A DNA stretch of 64,000 nucleotides, taken from NCBI RefSeq assembly GCF_947495725.1, contig NZ_CANLZZ010000001.1, positions 682,001 to 746,000 of the forward strand, read 5' to 3'. Source of the DNA: an uncultured Lutibacter sp. GTDB lineage: Bacteria; Bacteroidota; Bacteroidia; Flavobacteriales; Flavobacteriaceae. The position numbers were made by a program, and so were the translations under genes. The notes beneath the pieces are model-generated. The model was not told the DNA's origin, did no database searches, and was given only the letters and a program-made list of their open reading frames with translations. This document shows, in pieces, positions 28,700 to 37,449 of this stretch (its first letter is position 1; every line of letters begins with the position of its first letter).

Positions 28700-29413
28700 T
28701 TATGGATTTGTAGACCACAATGAAGCATTTGCCAGCATTGCTCTTCTTGGTAATTTTAATCCAGCTACAATTAATTCAGCAAAATCTTCAGGCTGTAAAA
28801 CTTTTTCAGGATTTCCATCGGTAATTCCTAAATCCAAAGTCATATCCGTAGCAATTGTACTTGGTGTTAATGTAGTAACTCTAACATTATTTTTACGTAC
28901 TTCTTTCATTAAAGATTCAGAAAAACCAATAACTGCAAATTTTGAAGCTGAATAAGCAGTTAGATTTGCATTTCCGTTTAATCCTGCAGTTGATGATACA
29001 TTAATAATATCTCCTTGATTATTCTCTAAAATATATGGTAAAACTTCTTTAGTAACATAATACATTCCTAAAACATTTACCTGAATCATACTTTCAAAAA
29101 CACTCACTTCCATTTCGCCAAAAGGTCCAAAAGCAGCAATACCCGCATTGTTTATTAAAATATCTACACCTCCTAAATTAGAAATAATGTTTTTAATTCC
29201 TGTTTTTACTTCTTCGTAATTTCCAACATCAAAAACTTCGTAAACAGCATTTACTCCCAAAGCTTTTATTTCTTCAGTAGTTTCTTTTAACTTTTCTTCA
29301 TTTCTTCCGGTAATGGCAACATCAATTCCTTCTTTTGCAAACGCCAATGCTGTTGCTCTACCTAAACCTCTACTTCCACCTGTTATAATTGCCTTTTTAT
29401 TTTTTAATTCCAT
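28700..29413 (-). CDS. Short-chain dehydrogenase/reductase (FabG-like)
   Basis: A 237-residue classical SDR with the NADP-binding TGGSRGLG (11-18), NNAGIA, catalytic serine in INVSSTAGL and YSASK (catalytic Tyr and Lys). It is annotated in relatives as a 3-ketoacyl-ACP reductase, but SDRs of this type act on many substrates and no fatty-acid genes are adjacent. The short C-terminus (MLANASLWSTNP) is as in similar flavobacterial proteins. It is probably monocistronic with its own terminator. Confidence 0.88.
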   Translation of the reverse strand: MELKNKKAIITGGSRGLGRATALAFAKEGIDVAITGRNEEKLKETTEEIKALGVNAVYEVFDVGNYEEVKTGIKNIISNLGGVDILINNAGIAAFGPFGEMEVSVFESMIQVNVLGMYYVTKEVLPYILENNQGDIINVSSTAGLNGNANLTAYSASKFAVIGFSESLMKEVRKNNVRVTTLTPSTIATDMTLDLGITDGNPEKVLQPEDFAELIVAGLKLPRRAMLANASLWSTNP

Positions 29414-29600
29414 TTTTTATATAATTTTTTTCAATATTATTTCTAACGAATTTCAATACCCAAAGTTGCAATTTTATTACTTCAATTTTTAGTTTGAATA
29501 TTAATCTTCCAAAATTATTCATTCTATTTAAATTTACTATTGACCTATTTCAATTAATTTTAATGAAAGCTGCATAAACATCAAATGCTCGGATGTATTT

Positions 29601-29747
29601 TCATAAAGCTTGTTTTCTGTACAAATAAAAGTTCAAAGTCACCAATACTAAATACCCTATTGCTAAAATTAAAGGTTTAGATTCTATTGGTAATATTTCG
29701 GCAGGAACATCAAGATGCAAATGCACATATATTGCAACAAACATCAT
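29601..29747 (-). pseudogene. Probable remnant of a membrane protein gene (48-codon ORF)
   Basis: In the 376-bp gap between the SDR and DUF1801 genes, one leftward frame is open for 60 codons (29780 to a TGA at 29601-29603). Its protein-like sequence contains MMFVAIYVHLHLDVPAE and a hydrophobic helix LILAIGYLVLVTLNFYLY. The preceding stop and lack of a good ribosome site suggest a decayed gene end rather than an intact gene, but a 48-residue membrane peptide cannot be excluded. The rest of the gap (29414-29600) shows nothing I recognise. Confidence 0.4.
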
Positions 29748-29789
29748 TACGGAAACTGTTAAAATGTTGTCAACTTGAACTTAAATTAA

Positions 29790-30218
29790 TTACAAACCTA
29801 ATAATGTTAAATGCTTTATTTTATGATAGTTAAAAGCGGCCGAAATACATTTTTTTAATTCTTTTTTCGGAATTTCTTCATTTAAATCGAAAATGATGGC
29901 TCTATTTCCTTCAAATTTAAGTTTGTTTTTAAAAACCGTTTTAAAAGTAGGAACCAACTTACTTGTACATTTAAAATACATAGCATATTGAGTTGGTGTT
30001 TTCTTTTTCCAATCAATTCTAATTGTACTTCCCTTTTTAACAAGATAACTGAGCTCACCCCATTTTAATGTTTCCTCAATTTCTAATATTTTATTATTTT
30101 CTAATGCAGTTTCAATAATTAAATTTCTAAGATATTCTATTTTAGGTTTTATAGTATGAGGATAATTATTAAAAACTAAATCAACCTTTGGGTTTCTATT
30201 AATTTTTAACTTATCCAT
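29790..30218 (-). CDS. DUF1801 family protein
   Basis: The 142 residues match the YdhG/DUF1801 fold: YPHTIKPKIEYLRNLI, EIEETLKWGELSYLVKKGSTIRIDWK, YAMYFKC and FEGNRAIIFDLNEEIPKKEL. The domain's biochemical role is not established. Its start codon shares one base with the stop region of nudK, so it is part of a leftward operon with the Nudix and acetyltransferase genes. Confidence 0.85.
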   Translation of the reverse strand: MDKLKINRNPKVDLVFNNYPHTIKPKIEYLRNLIIETALENNKILEIEETLKWGELSYLVKKGSTIRIDWKKKTPTQYAMYFKCTSKLVPTFKTVFKNKLKFEGNRAIIFDLNEEIPKKELKKCISAAFNYHKIKHLTLLGL

Positions 30219-30799
30219 TATAATAACTTATTTACTTGGGCATATTGTAACAAAACAACTGTTTTTGCATCACAAATTTCACCTGTTGCAACCATTTCAA
30301 TTGCTTTGCTAAAATCTATTTCCAATACTTCTATTTCTTCGGTTTCTTCTTCTAAACCTCCACCATCGCTAATTTTCATATCATTGGAATATTCAGTAAT
30401 AAAATAATGTATTTTTTCAGTAACTGCACCAGGTGTTGAATACAAAACAAAAACCTGTTTTGGTTCTGCAATTTTATAACCAGTTTCTTCTTCAGCTTCA
30501 TTTTTTATACAAGTTATTGGATCTTGCTCGTCTAACAAACCTGCACAAACTTCAATCATCATTCCATCATCATTTCCATTTAAGTAACTTGGTAATCTAA
30601 ATTGTTTTGTCAGTACTACTTTTTTTTCTTTTGAATTGTATAACAAAATACAAGCTCCATCACCTCTATCGTAACTTTCGCGTATTTGTTCTTGCCAATT
30701 TCCATCTTTTGTTTGAAAATCAAACGTTACTTTATCTAATTTATACCAATCGTTAGAAAGGTTTTTAGTATTCTTTATTTTAACTTTTGGGTTACTCAT
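30218..30799 (-). CDS. nudK: Nudix hydrolase, GDP-mannose pyrophosphatase type
   Basis: The 193 residues resemble E. coli NudK, which cleaves GDP-mannose to GMP and mannose 1-phosphate. The Nudix box reads GLLDEQDPITCIKNEAEEETGY; the usual REA is NEA, whereas E. coli NudK has KEA. The segments ESYDRGDGACILLYN, LTKQFRLPSYLNGN, YSTPGAVTEKIHYFITEY and GEICDAKTVVLLQYAQ are shared with NudK. It overlaps the upstream acetyltransferase gene by 8 bp. Confidence 0.9.
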   Translation of the reverse strand: MSNPKVKIKNTKNLSNDWYKLDKVTFDFQTKDGNWQEQIRESYDRGDGACILLYNSKEKKVVLTKQFRLPSYLNGNDDGMMIEVCAGLLDEQDPITCIKNEAEEETGYKIAEPKQVFVLYSTPGAVTEKIHYFITEYSNDMKISDGGGLEEETEEIEVLEIDFSKAIEMVATGEICDAKTVVLLQYAQVNKLL

Positions 30800-31247
30800 T
30801 TATGTTGAAATTTATCATTGCAATATGCGGAATTCCATCTTCTAAATACTCCTCGCCTATTTGCTTAAAATTGTGTTTTTCGTAGAATTTTTTTAAATAT
30901 TTTTGAGCTGATATTTTTATTTTTTTTTCTTTTAAAATTTCATTTACAGCCTTTATTGAAGCTTTAAAAATTATATGACCATAACCGTTAATTCTTTCTT
31001 TTTTTGCAACAACTACCCTACCTATACTAGCATTTTTAAAATAATCACCCGATTTAAAAATACGTGTATAAGCAACTAATTTTTCTTTTTTAAAACCTAA
31101 AACATGTATTGCTTTTTGATCTTTAAAATCAATATCTTGATACACACAATCTTGCTCTACAACAAAAACTTCACTTCGTAATTGTAATAATTGATAAAGC
31201 TCTTCTTTTGTTAATTGAGAAAAGGTTTTGGTAAAAATTTGTAACAT
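30792..31247 (-). CDS. GNAT acetyltransferase, ElaA-like
   Basis: The 151 residues follow the ElaA pattern: LYQLLQLRSEVFVVEQDCVYQDIDFKDQKAIH near the N-terminus, then ASIGRVVVAKKERINGYGHIIF (acetyl-CoA binding loop) and YLKKFYEKHNFKQIGEEYLEDGIPHIAM at the end. The natural substrate of ElaA is unknown to me. It lies 3 bp after the CDF transporter gene and overlaps nudK. Confidence 0.87.
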   Translation of the reverse strand: MLQIFTKTFSQLTKEELYQLLQLRSEVFVVEQDCVYQDIDFKDQKAIHVLGFKKEKLVAYTRIFKSGDYFKNASIGRVVVAKKERINGYGHIIFKASIKAVNEILKEKKIKISAQKYLKKFYEKHNFKQIGEEYLEDGIPHIAMINFNINE

Positions 31248-31250
31248 TTA

Positions 31251-32165
31251 TTAATCTTGTTTTATCAATTCTTTTAAATCATCTCTGTTTATTTCTGGTT
31301 GTAAATTTGAGTGATTGATATGAAATTTTTCTAATAATATTTTTTCAACTTTTTCGCAAACTAAATCAAATTGAGATAATTTAATATCTTTATTAAATTG
31401 CAAATGAGCTTCAAAATGACAATCGTGATCGTTTAATTGCCATATATGTACATGGTGTATATTTTTAATTTCTTCTACTTTTAAAACTTCACAAACAACT
31501 TCATCTATATTTATATGTTTTGGTGCAAAAAGCATTAATACTTTTGTAGAATCAATTAAAATACTCCAACTCATATAAATTAAATAAACAGAAATTACTA
31601 GCGTTAAAATTGCATCAACCCAATAAATTTGATAGTATTTCATTAATAAACCACCAATTAAAACAGCTACAGAGGTAAGCATATCGGCTAATAAATGTAA
31701 ATAAGCCGATTTCATATTTAAATTATGGTTGGCATCTTTTTTTAATAAAATTACACTAAAACCATTTGCTAAAATTCCTAAAATTGCCATCCAAATTACT
31801 AAATTACTATTAATAGTTTGTGGATTACTAAAGCGTTTAATAGCTTCAATTCCTAAAAATATAGCAACTACTATTAAAGAAGCTGCATTTATAAATGCAG
31901 CAATAATTTCAGCACGTTTGTAACCAAAAGTATATTGTTTTGTTTGCTTTTTACTATTTGTTAAAATATTAGCTATATAACTAATTATTAATGAAATAAC
32001 ATCAGAAAAATTGTGAACAGCATCAGAAATTAAAGCTAAACTTCCAGATAAAAATCCACCAATTATTTGTGCAATGGTAATTACAATATTTAATATTATT
32101 GATATTAATAAGTTTTTACCTGATAATGTTGGATGATGATGGGTATGATTATGATTTTTTGACAT
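31251..32165 (-). CDS. Cation diffusion facilitator (Zn/Co/Cd efflux type)
   Basis: A 304-residue CDF transporter. The N-terminus is His-rich (HNHTHHHP) and six hydrophobic helices follow. The tetrahedral metal site residues are visible in helix 2 (SDAVHNFSDV) and helix 5 (HLLADMLTSV). A cytoplasmic ferredoxin-like domain follows (HHVHIWQLNDHDCHFEAHLQ). These features match the CzcD/ZitB Zn2+/H+ antiporters. It starts 100 bp after the rpiB stop, just past a terminator, and heads the operon with elaA-like, nudK and DUF1801 genes. Confidence 0.92.
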   Translation of the reverse strand: MSKNHNHTHHHPTLSGKNLLISIILNIVITIAQIIGGFLSGSLALISDAVHNFSDVISLIISYIANILTNSKKQTKQYTFGYKRAEIIAAFINAASLIVVAIFLGIEAIKRFSNPQTINSNLVIWMAILGILANGFSVILLKKDANHNLNMKSAYLHLLADMLTSVAVLIGGLLMKYYQIYWVDAILTLVISVYLIYMSWSILIDSTKVLMLFAPKHINIDEVVCEVLKVEEIKNIHHVHIWQLNDHDCHFEAHLQFNKDIKLSQFDLVCEKVEKILLEKFHINHSNLQPEINRDDLKELIKQD

Positions 32166-32190
32166 TTATTAATTGTAAGTCTTTACTAAA

Positions 32191-32230
32191 TTAAAAAAAC
32201 TGCAACACTAAATTAAGCATTGCAGTTTTT
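32191..32230 (-). terminator. Terminator of rpiB
   Basis: The arms AAAAACTGCAA (32195-32205) and TTGCAGTTTTT (32220-32230) pair perfectly, and the A-run gives a U tail leftward. It separates rpiB from the CDF gene. Confidence 0.82.
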
Positions 32231-32264
32231 ATATATAATAATTTATGTTATTATTTTTTTAAAA

Positions 32265-32702
32265 TTAACAACATTTGGTTGGTATTTTATCTATACGTGT
32301 TTTATGACGTCCACCTTCAAATTCGGTATTTAAAAATATATCTACAAAACCTAAAGCTTGCTGTAAAGAAACAAAACGTGCTGGAATAGTTAATATATTG
32401 GCATCATTATGTAATCTAATTAATTCAACAATTTCGTTATTCCAAACCAATCCGGCTCTAATACCTTGATGTTTATTAGCCGTCATTTGAGCTCCATTAC
32501 CACTTCCACATAATATAATACCATATTTAGCTTCACCACTTTCAACAGCGTCTGCAACTGGATGAATAGCATCGGAATAATCCATACTTTCATTTGTATC
32601 GGTTCCAAAGTTTAAAACTTTAATACCTTTGCTTTCTAAATGTTTAATTATTTCGAATTTGTACTCTGTTCCTGCGTGATCATTACCAATTGCAATTACC
32701 AT
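32265..32702 (-). CDS. rpiB: Ribose-5-phosphate isomerase B
   Basis: RpiB interconverts ribose 5-phosphate and ribulose 5-phosphate in the pentose phosphate pathway. The 145 residues show the NDHAG opening (7-11), active-site C65 in LCGSGNGAQMTANK, AGLVWNNEIVELIRLHNDANILTI and the end EFEGGRHKTRIDKI. The C-terminus KCC is unusual but short. It is the last leftward gene before the putative replication origin and has a TAnnTTTG box about 30 bases upstream. Confidence 0.95.
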   Translation of the reverse strand: MVIAIGNDHAGTEYKFEIIKHLESKGIKVLNFGTDTNESMDYSDAIHPVADAVESGEAKYGIILCGSGNGAQMTANKHQGIRAGLVWNNEIVELIRLHNDANILTIPARFVSLQQALGFVDIFLNTEFEGGRHKTRIDKIPTKCC

Positions 32703-33240
32703 AATTTTTATTTTGTTAATAAGTTTGGTTGCAAAAATACAAATTCACGGTTATTAACAGTAAAAAAAGTAATTGTTAATAGAAATTTTTAAAGAATTGA
32801 TTTACAATAAATTTACATTTTATTAAGATTGTGGATAAGTTTATATCTAAAAAAGAAAACTATTTTTTTAAAATTCAAAAGAAAAGCTTAATGCAAAAAC
32901 AGCTATCAATTATCCAAATTTATTTATTGATATTTTAACTTAAGTTTTGAACAACTATTTTAATGGTTATTAACATTTATAAACAGTAATTTTATACAAT
33001 AAATTAGGTAATTAACACTATTAACAAACTGTTGATAACCTATATAATTTTATTGATTTTTAAGCTATTATAAAATAACAACTTGTTAGTACATTTTAAT
33101 AACTGAATAATCAAAATTTATTGTCAAGTTTTTATGCCTCATATTAACACACTATAATAACAAAAAATATTTTTTAAAATTTTTAAAATTCTTTTTATAA
33201 TATATATATATGTTGATAACTATAAATTATTTTAAAAACT
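32703..33240. other. Putative chromosomal replication origin (oriC)
   Basis: This very AT-rich, gene-free segment contains a perfect DnaA box (TGTGGATAA, 32830-32838) and three boxes with one mismatch to TTATCCACA: TTATCCAAA at 32910-32918, and TGTTGATAA at 33030-33038 and 33211-33219. TATTAACA occurs five times (32752, 32774 on the minus strand, 32968, 33019 and 33142), twice inside an identical GGTTATTAACA. A nearly pure AT tract at about 33150-33210, next to the last box, could be the unwinding element. Gene direction switches here from mostly leftward to mostly rightward. dnaA is not adjacent, which is not unusual in Bacteroidetes. Functional proof is lacking. Confidence 0.6.
32732..32739 (-). 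promoter_or_regulatory. Putative -7 promoter box of rpiB (TATTTTTG)
   Basis: TATTTTTG on the minus strand matches TAnnTTTG and lies 29 bases upstream of the rpiB ATG. It is at the edge of the putative origin. Confidence 0.4.
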
Positions 33241-33262
33241 AACTTTGAATAACAGAATACTA

Positions 33263-33421
33263 TTATAATTTAATAGTAAGTTTAAAGGTACTTGATGGTA
33301 ACGAAACAGTTTCTATACTATCTTCAGAAGTAAAAGAATTATTAATACTCTTTACAGTGAAAAAAATTCCTATAAAGAATATAATAAGAAATAAGATAAT
33401 AATTTTATATAATCGTTTCAT
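33263..33421 (-). CDS. Small single-helix membrane protein, 52 aa
   Basis: An ATG at 33421 opens a 52-codon leftward frame ending at TAA 33263-33265. The product begins MKRLYKIIILFLIIFFIGIF, a lysine/arginine start plus one membrane helix, followed by a polar tail ending in KLTIKL. The protein-like composition in an otherwise non-coding AT-rich gap suggests a real gene, but I recognise no family. It lies immediately to the right of the putative origin. Confidence 0.5.
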   Translation of the reverse strand: MKRLYKIIILFLIIFFIGIFFTVKSINNSFTSEDSIETVSLPSSTFKLTIKL

Positions 33422-33510
33422 TAATAAGTTGTTCTATACCTATAAAGACGTATTAATTTAGTATTTGTTACATTTTTTTTAAGAAAATTTTAACTTTTTA
33501 AATAATATAA

Positions 33511-33555
33511 AAAAAACGCCTTCTTAAATTTATAAAGAAATTAATATGAAGACGT
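33511..33555 (-). terminator. Weak terminator after the cysteine-rich gene
   Basis: ACGCCTTC (33516-33523) can pair imperfectly with GAAGACGT (33548-33555), and an A-run at 33509-33516 supplies a U tail leftward. It lies 15 bp past the stop of the gene at 33570. Confidence 0.4.
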
Positions 33556-33569
33556 AAATTTTAAATTGA

Positions 33570-33974
33570 TTAATTAGTAACTTTTATGGTAACTTCATCA
33601 AATTGATTTTGGCAAACTCTAACTTCATCTGTACCCTTACACTTACAAGAATAATTTGGTTGAGCTTTTAAAGTAAAGGTTCCTTTCTTAGTTTCTTTTT
33701 TAACTTTAACCTTTACACTTTTCTTTTTTTCATCTTTTAGCGTAATTGCTGCTTTTAATGTTCCACCAACTGTCCAAGTTGTACTTGCAAATTTACAATC
33801 ACTAGTTGATTGTTTACATCCCGAATTTCTTACTAATAGAACATCTAATGTATACGTTTTCGTTTTTCCATCTTTAATAGATTCAACCCCACTAATTGTG
33901 CAAACACTAGAACATTTACATCTACAGTTTTCCGATAGTTGTTTTATAGGACTTCTTTTTTTAGTAATTTCCAT
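33570..33974 (-). CDS. Cysteine-rich hypothetical protein, 134 aa
   Basis: The product has nine cysteines: a tight N-terminal group at 17, 19, 21 and 25 (CRCKCSSVC), C53, C60, and a C-terminal group at 110, 112 and 121. The middle is beta-strand-like with many lysines. No signal peptide, membrane helix or known zinc-finger pattern is evident, and I do not recognise a family. The paired CxC clusters suggest metal binding or disulfide bonding. It is flanked by the origin region and the diacylglycerol-kinase-like gene, with about 170 bp of spacer upstream, so it is probably transcribed alone. Confidence 0.65.
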   Translation of the reverse strand: MEITKKRSPIKQLSENCRCKCSSVCTISGVESIKDGKTKTYTLDVLLVRNSGCKQSTSDCKFASTTWTVGGTLKAAITLKDEKKKSVKVKVKKETKKGTFTLKAQPNYSCKCKGTDEVRVCQNQFDEVTIKVTN

Positions 33975-34148
33975 AATATTTATTTTAATAGTTAGTATTA
34001 GTTGTTTAAAAATACAAAAAAGTTAGGTAATTTGTACTTTTATTTATAATACAAGTATTTATAAATCAGTAAAATAAGTGGAAAAACAACTTATATTTAA
34101 GTATTCTAGAAAAGAAAAATTAGTGTAAATACCGATATTAAAAAATAG

Positions 34149-35066
34149 TTATTTAGGAATAATAAATTGCAATGCTCTTGGTACAATAGCAACTGAAAAA
34201 CTATCAGCCTCAAGCAATTCACCATCAGCCTGCATATATATATTTTCGTTATTTTTTATAGTTACTTTTAAAGTTGAAGTTTTATAAGTATCAATTATTG
34301 GTAACTCTGTAACAGTTCCATTAAATATTTTTGAAATATGTTTTAGTACAGTTATTAAGGATACTTTTTTAATATAAGAGATATCAAATAAACCATCATT
34401 AGTTTTCACATTTTCAGTTAATTGCATTCCACCTCCAGAATATTTTCCAATTCCAATAAGTAACATTAAACTTTTTCCTGAAATAGAGGTTTTATTAAAT
34501 TTTATATCTAAATATTTTCGTTTAAAACCCACTAAACTTATTAAAGCTCCAGTTAAATATGCTAAAAATCCTAAGTATTTATATTTATGAACTTTGTTAA
34601 CAACATGCCCATCAAAACCAATTCCAGCTAAATTATTAAAGTAGTATTCTTTGTTTGAATTTTGTAACATAATCTTTCCAATATCCTGAAAATAGGTATG
34701 TTCATCTTTTATAATTTTAATAGCTTTTTTATAATTTATTGGAATATTATAAGTTTTTATCCAATCGTTTCCGGTTCCAATAGGAATCATTCCAACTTTT
34801 ATTTCTAAAATATTGGAAGGATTTAAACTTAAAATTCCGTTTACAATATTATGTAAGGTTCCATCTCCACCAACGCAAATAAAATTTTTAAAACCTTGAT
34901 TAATAGCTTCTTGAACTAATTTTATTGCATGTTTTTGATATTTTGTAAATGAAAATTCAAATTCAAAATTTTGAAATAATAATTCATTATAAATTAACGG
35001 CCATTTCTTTTTAGAACTTCCATTTCCTGAAGTTGGATTAACAATTACATACCATTTATTCGTCAT
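34149..35066 (-). CDS. Diacylglycerol kinase-family lipid kinase (YegS/DgkB-like)
   Basis: The 305 residues contain the family's nucleotide-binding segments VNPTSGNGSSKK and VGGDGTLHNIVNGIL (GGDGT), then IPIGTGNDW, and the C-terminal MQADGELLE. Such kinases phosphorylate diacylglycerol or related lipids and recycle membrane lipids; the exact substrate is not fixed by sequence. It is divergent from rnr, 111 bp apart. Confidence 0.9.
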   Translation of the reverse strand: MTNKWYVIVNPTSGNGSSKKKWPLIYNELLFQNFEFEFSFTKYQKHAIKLVQEAINQGFKNFICVGGDGTLHNIVNGILSLNPSNILEIKVGMIPIGTGNDWIKTYNIPINYKKAIKIIKDEHTYFQDIGKIMLQNSNKEYYFNNLAGIGFDGHVVNKVHKYKYLGFLAYLTGALISLVGFKRKYLDIKFNKTSISGKSLMLLIGIGKYSGGGMQLTENVKTNDGLFDISYIKKVSLITVLKHISKIFNGTVTELPIIDTYKTSTLKVTIKNNENIYMQADGELLEADSFSVAIVPRALQFIIPK

Positions 35067-35146
35067 AAAAAATCATAAATTTTTAAGCAAAATACGAATA
35101 CATATTTATATAAGCTTTTATTAACATAATCAAGATTAAATATTTG

Positions 35147-35154
35147 TACTTTTG
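35147..35154 (+). promoter_or_regulatory. Putative -7 promoter box of rnr (TACTTTTG)
   Basis: TACTTTTG matches TAnnTTTG exactly and ends 23 bases before the rnr ATG. No clear -33 TTG is at the expected distance. Confidence 0.45.
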
Positions 35155-35177
35155 AGTAGAAATAAAAAATAAATTTA

Positions 35178-37388
35178 ATGTCGAAAAAGAAAAAATTATA
35201 CAAGAAGAATGGCAATGTTGTTAAGGATTTAACTAGAAAGTTATTACAAATTTTAAATAAATTTTCTGATCAAGGATTTAATTATCGTCAATTAGCTGCA
35301 AAATTAGATATTTCAGATGCTAACGGTAGAAATCAAATAATTCAAAAATTAGAAGAATTAAAAGGTCAACAAAAAGTTGAAGAAATAGAAAGAGGAAAGT
35401 TTAAAATTGTACCAAAAGATAAATATTACACAGGTGTTTTAGATGCTACTACAAATGGAAATGCCTACTTTATTTGTGATGAATTAGATAAGGATATCTA
35501 TATTCCATCGCGTAATTTAAACAGAGCTTTAGATAAAGATACCGTTAAAATTTACCTTTACAATAGAAGAAATAGTAGTAAGCAAGAAGGTGATGTTGTT
35601 GAAATTATAAAACGCGCAAAAACCGAGTTTGTTGGTGTTTTACAACTTAATAAAAACTTTGGTTTTTTGGTTGCTGATGATGCCAAAATGTACGCAGATT
35701 TATTTATTCCAAAAGATAAATTAAAAGGAGCTGAAGATGGTGTAAAAGTATTAGCTAAAATGACCGATTGGCCTGGAAATTCTAAAAATCCATTTGGTGA
35801 AGTATTAGAAATTTTAGGAATGCCAGGAGATCACGAAACCGAAATCCATTCCATTCTTTTAGAATATGGTTTACCCTATAAATTTCCAGAAAAAGTAGAA
35901 GCAGAAGCAAGTAAACTGTCTTTTGAAATTACTGAAGAAGAAATTTCAAAAAGAAGAGATATGCGTAAAGATTTAACCTTTACCATAGATCCAAAAGATG
36001 CAAAAGATTTTGATGATGCGTTATCTTTTGAAGTATTAGAAAATGGTAATTACGAAATTGGAATTCATATTGCTGATGTTTCTCACTATGTTCAAGAAGG
36101 AACAATTTTAGAAGATGAGGCTTATGAAAGAGCAACTTCGGTTTATTTGGTAGATAGAGTAGTGCCAATGTTACCAGAAGTTTTATCTAATGGAGTATGT
36201 TCTTTACGTCCTAATGAAGAAAAATTAACCTTTTCTGCAGTATTTGAAATAAACGAAAAAGGCCACGTTTTAAATGAATGGTTTGGTAGAACTATAACTT
36301 ATTCCGATAAACGTTTTGCATACGAAGAAGCACAAGAAATTATTGAAACTAAAGCTAATAAAGTTTCTTCGGAAATTTCAATAACTGGTGAAGCATATGA
36401 AGTAAAAGACGAAATTGTTACTGCAATTTTAAAATTAGATCAATTAGCAAAAAAACTTCGAAAGAAACGTTTACAGCAAGGTGCAATAACTTTTGATAGA
36501 GTAGAGGTTAAGTTTAATTTAAATGAAAAAGCGGAGCCAATAGGTGTGTTCTTTAAAGAATCTAAAGATGCTAATAAATTAATTGAAGAATTTATGTTAT
36601 TAGCTAATAGAAAAGTTGCTGAGTTTATTGGCAGAAAAAAAGGAGTTGCTACTAAAAACACCTTTGTGTATCGTGTACATGACGAACCAGATTTAGAAAA
36701 ACTTGAAAAACTTCAAAATATAGTTAGCAAATTTGGATATACTAATAAAATTGATACTAAAAACAAAAAAACAACTTCAAGTTCTTTAAATCAATTATTA
36801 AAAGATGTTCACGGAAAAGGAGAATCAAATATGATTGAAACTTTAGCTGTACGTTCAATGAGTAAAGCAGTATATACAACTCAAAATATAGGACATTATG
36901 GTTTGGCATTTGACTATTATAGTCATTTTACATCGCCAATTCGTCGTTATCCTGATGTAATGACACACAGGTTATTACAACATTATTTAGATGGTGGTAA
37001 ATCTCCAAAAGCAGAAGCATATGAAGAAAAATGTAAGCATTCATCTAATCAAGAATATTTAGCATCAAAAGCTGAACGTGATTCTATAAAATATATGCAA
37101 GTGAAATATATGGAGGATCATAAAGATCAGGAATTTGAAGGTGTTATTTCTGGAGTTACCGAATGGGGAATTTATGTTGAAATTATTGAAAACAAATGTG
37201 AAGGGATGGTGCGTATTCGCGAAATTAAAGACGATTATTATTTGTATGATGATAAACAATATGCTTTGGTTGGACAATCTACTAATAACTTATATCAACT
37301 TGGAGATCACGTAATTATTAAAGTTAAGCATACAGATTTAGAACGAAAACATTTAGATTTTACATTACTTAAAAAAGTTTCTGAATAA
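35178..37388 (+). CDS. rnr: Ribonuclease R
   Basis: RNase R is a processive 3'-5' exoribonuclease that degrades structured RNA, including rRNA and mRNA decay intermediates. The 736 residues show an N-terminal winged-helix region (about 15-75), two cold-shock domains (about 80-240) and the RNB domain. The RNB domain carries the metal-binding TIDPKDAKDFDDALSFE (about residue 270) and HYGLAFDYYSHFTSPIRRYPDVMTHRLL (near 575). An S1 domain (EFEGVISGVTEWGIYVEI) is at the C-terminus. Length and domain order are normal. It is the first rightward gene after the putative origin. Confidence 0.96.
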   Translation: MSKKKKLYKKNGNVVKDLTRKLLQILNKFSDQGFNYRQLAAKLDISDANGRNQIIQKLEELKGQQKVEEIERGKFKIVPKDKYYTGVLDATTNGNAYFICDELDKDIYIPSRNLNRALDKDTVKIYLYNRRNSSKQEGDVVEIIKRAKTEFVGVLQLNKNFGFLVADDAKMYADLFIPKDKLKGAEDGVKVLAKMTDWPGNSKNPFGEVLEILGMPGDHETEIHSILLEYGLPYKFPEKVEAEASKLSFEITEEEISKRRDMRKDLTFTIDPKDAKDFDDALSFEVLENGNYEIGIHIADVSHYVQEGTILEDEAYERATSVYLVDRVVPMLPEVLSNGVCSLRPNEEKLTFSAVFEINEKGHVLNEWFGRTITYSDKRFAYEEAQEIIETKANKVSSEISITGEAYEVKDEIVTAILKLDQLAKKLRKKRLQQGAITFDRVEVKFNLNEKAEPIGVFFKESKDANKLIEEFMLLANRKVAEFIGRKKGVATKNTFVYRVHDEPDLEKLEKLQNIVSKFGYTNKIDTKNKKTTSSSLNQLLKDVHGKGESNMIETLAVRSMSKAVYTTQNIGHYGLAFDYYSHFTSPIRRYPDVMTHRLLQHYLDGGKSPKAEAYEEKCKHSSNQEYLASKAERDSIKYMQVKYMEDHKDQEFEGVISGVTEWGIYVEIIENKCEGMVRIREIKDDYYLYDDKQYALVGQSTNNLYQLGDHVIIKVKHTDLERKHLDFTLLKKVSE

Positions 37389-37449
37389 TTTTATTATTAA
37401 AGGCACAATTATTGTTTTAATAGTAAGTTATAAATAAAAAATATATAAG

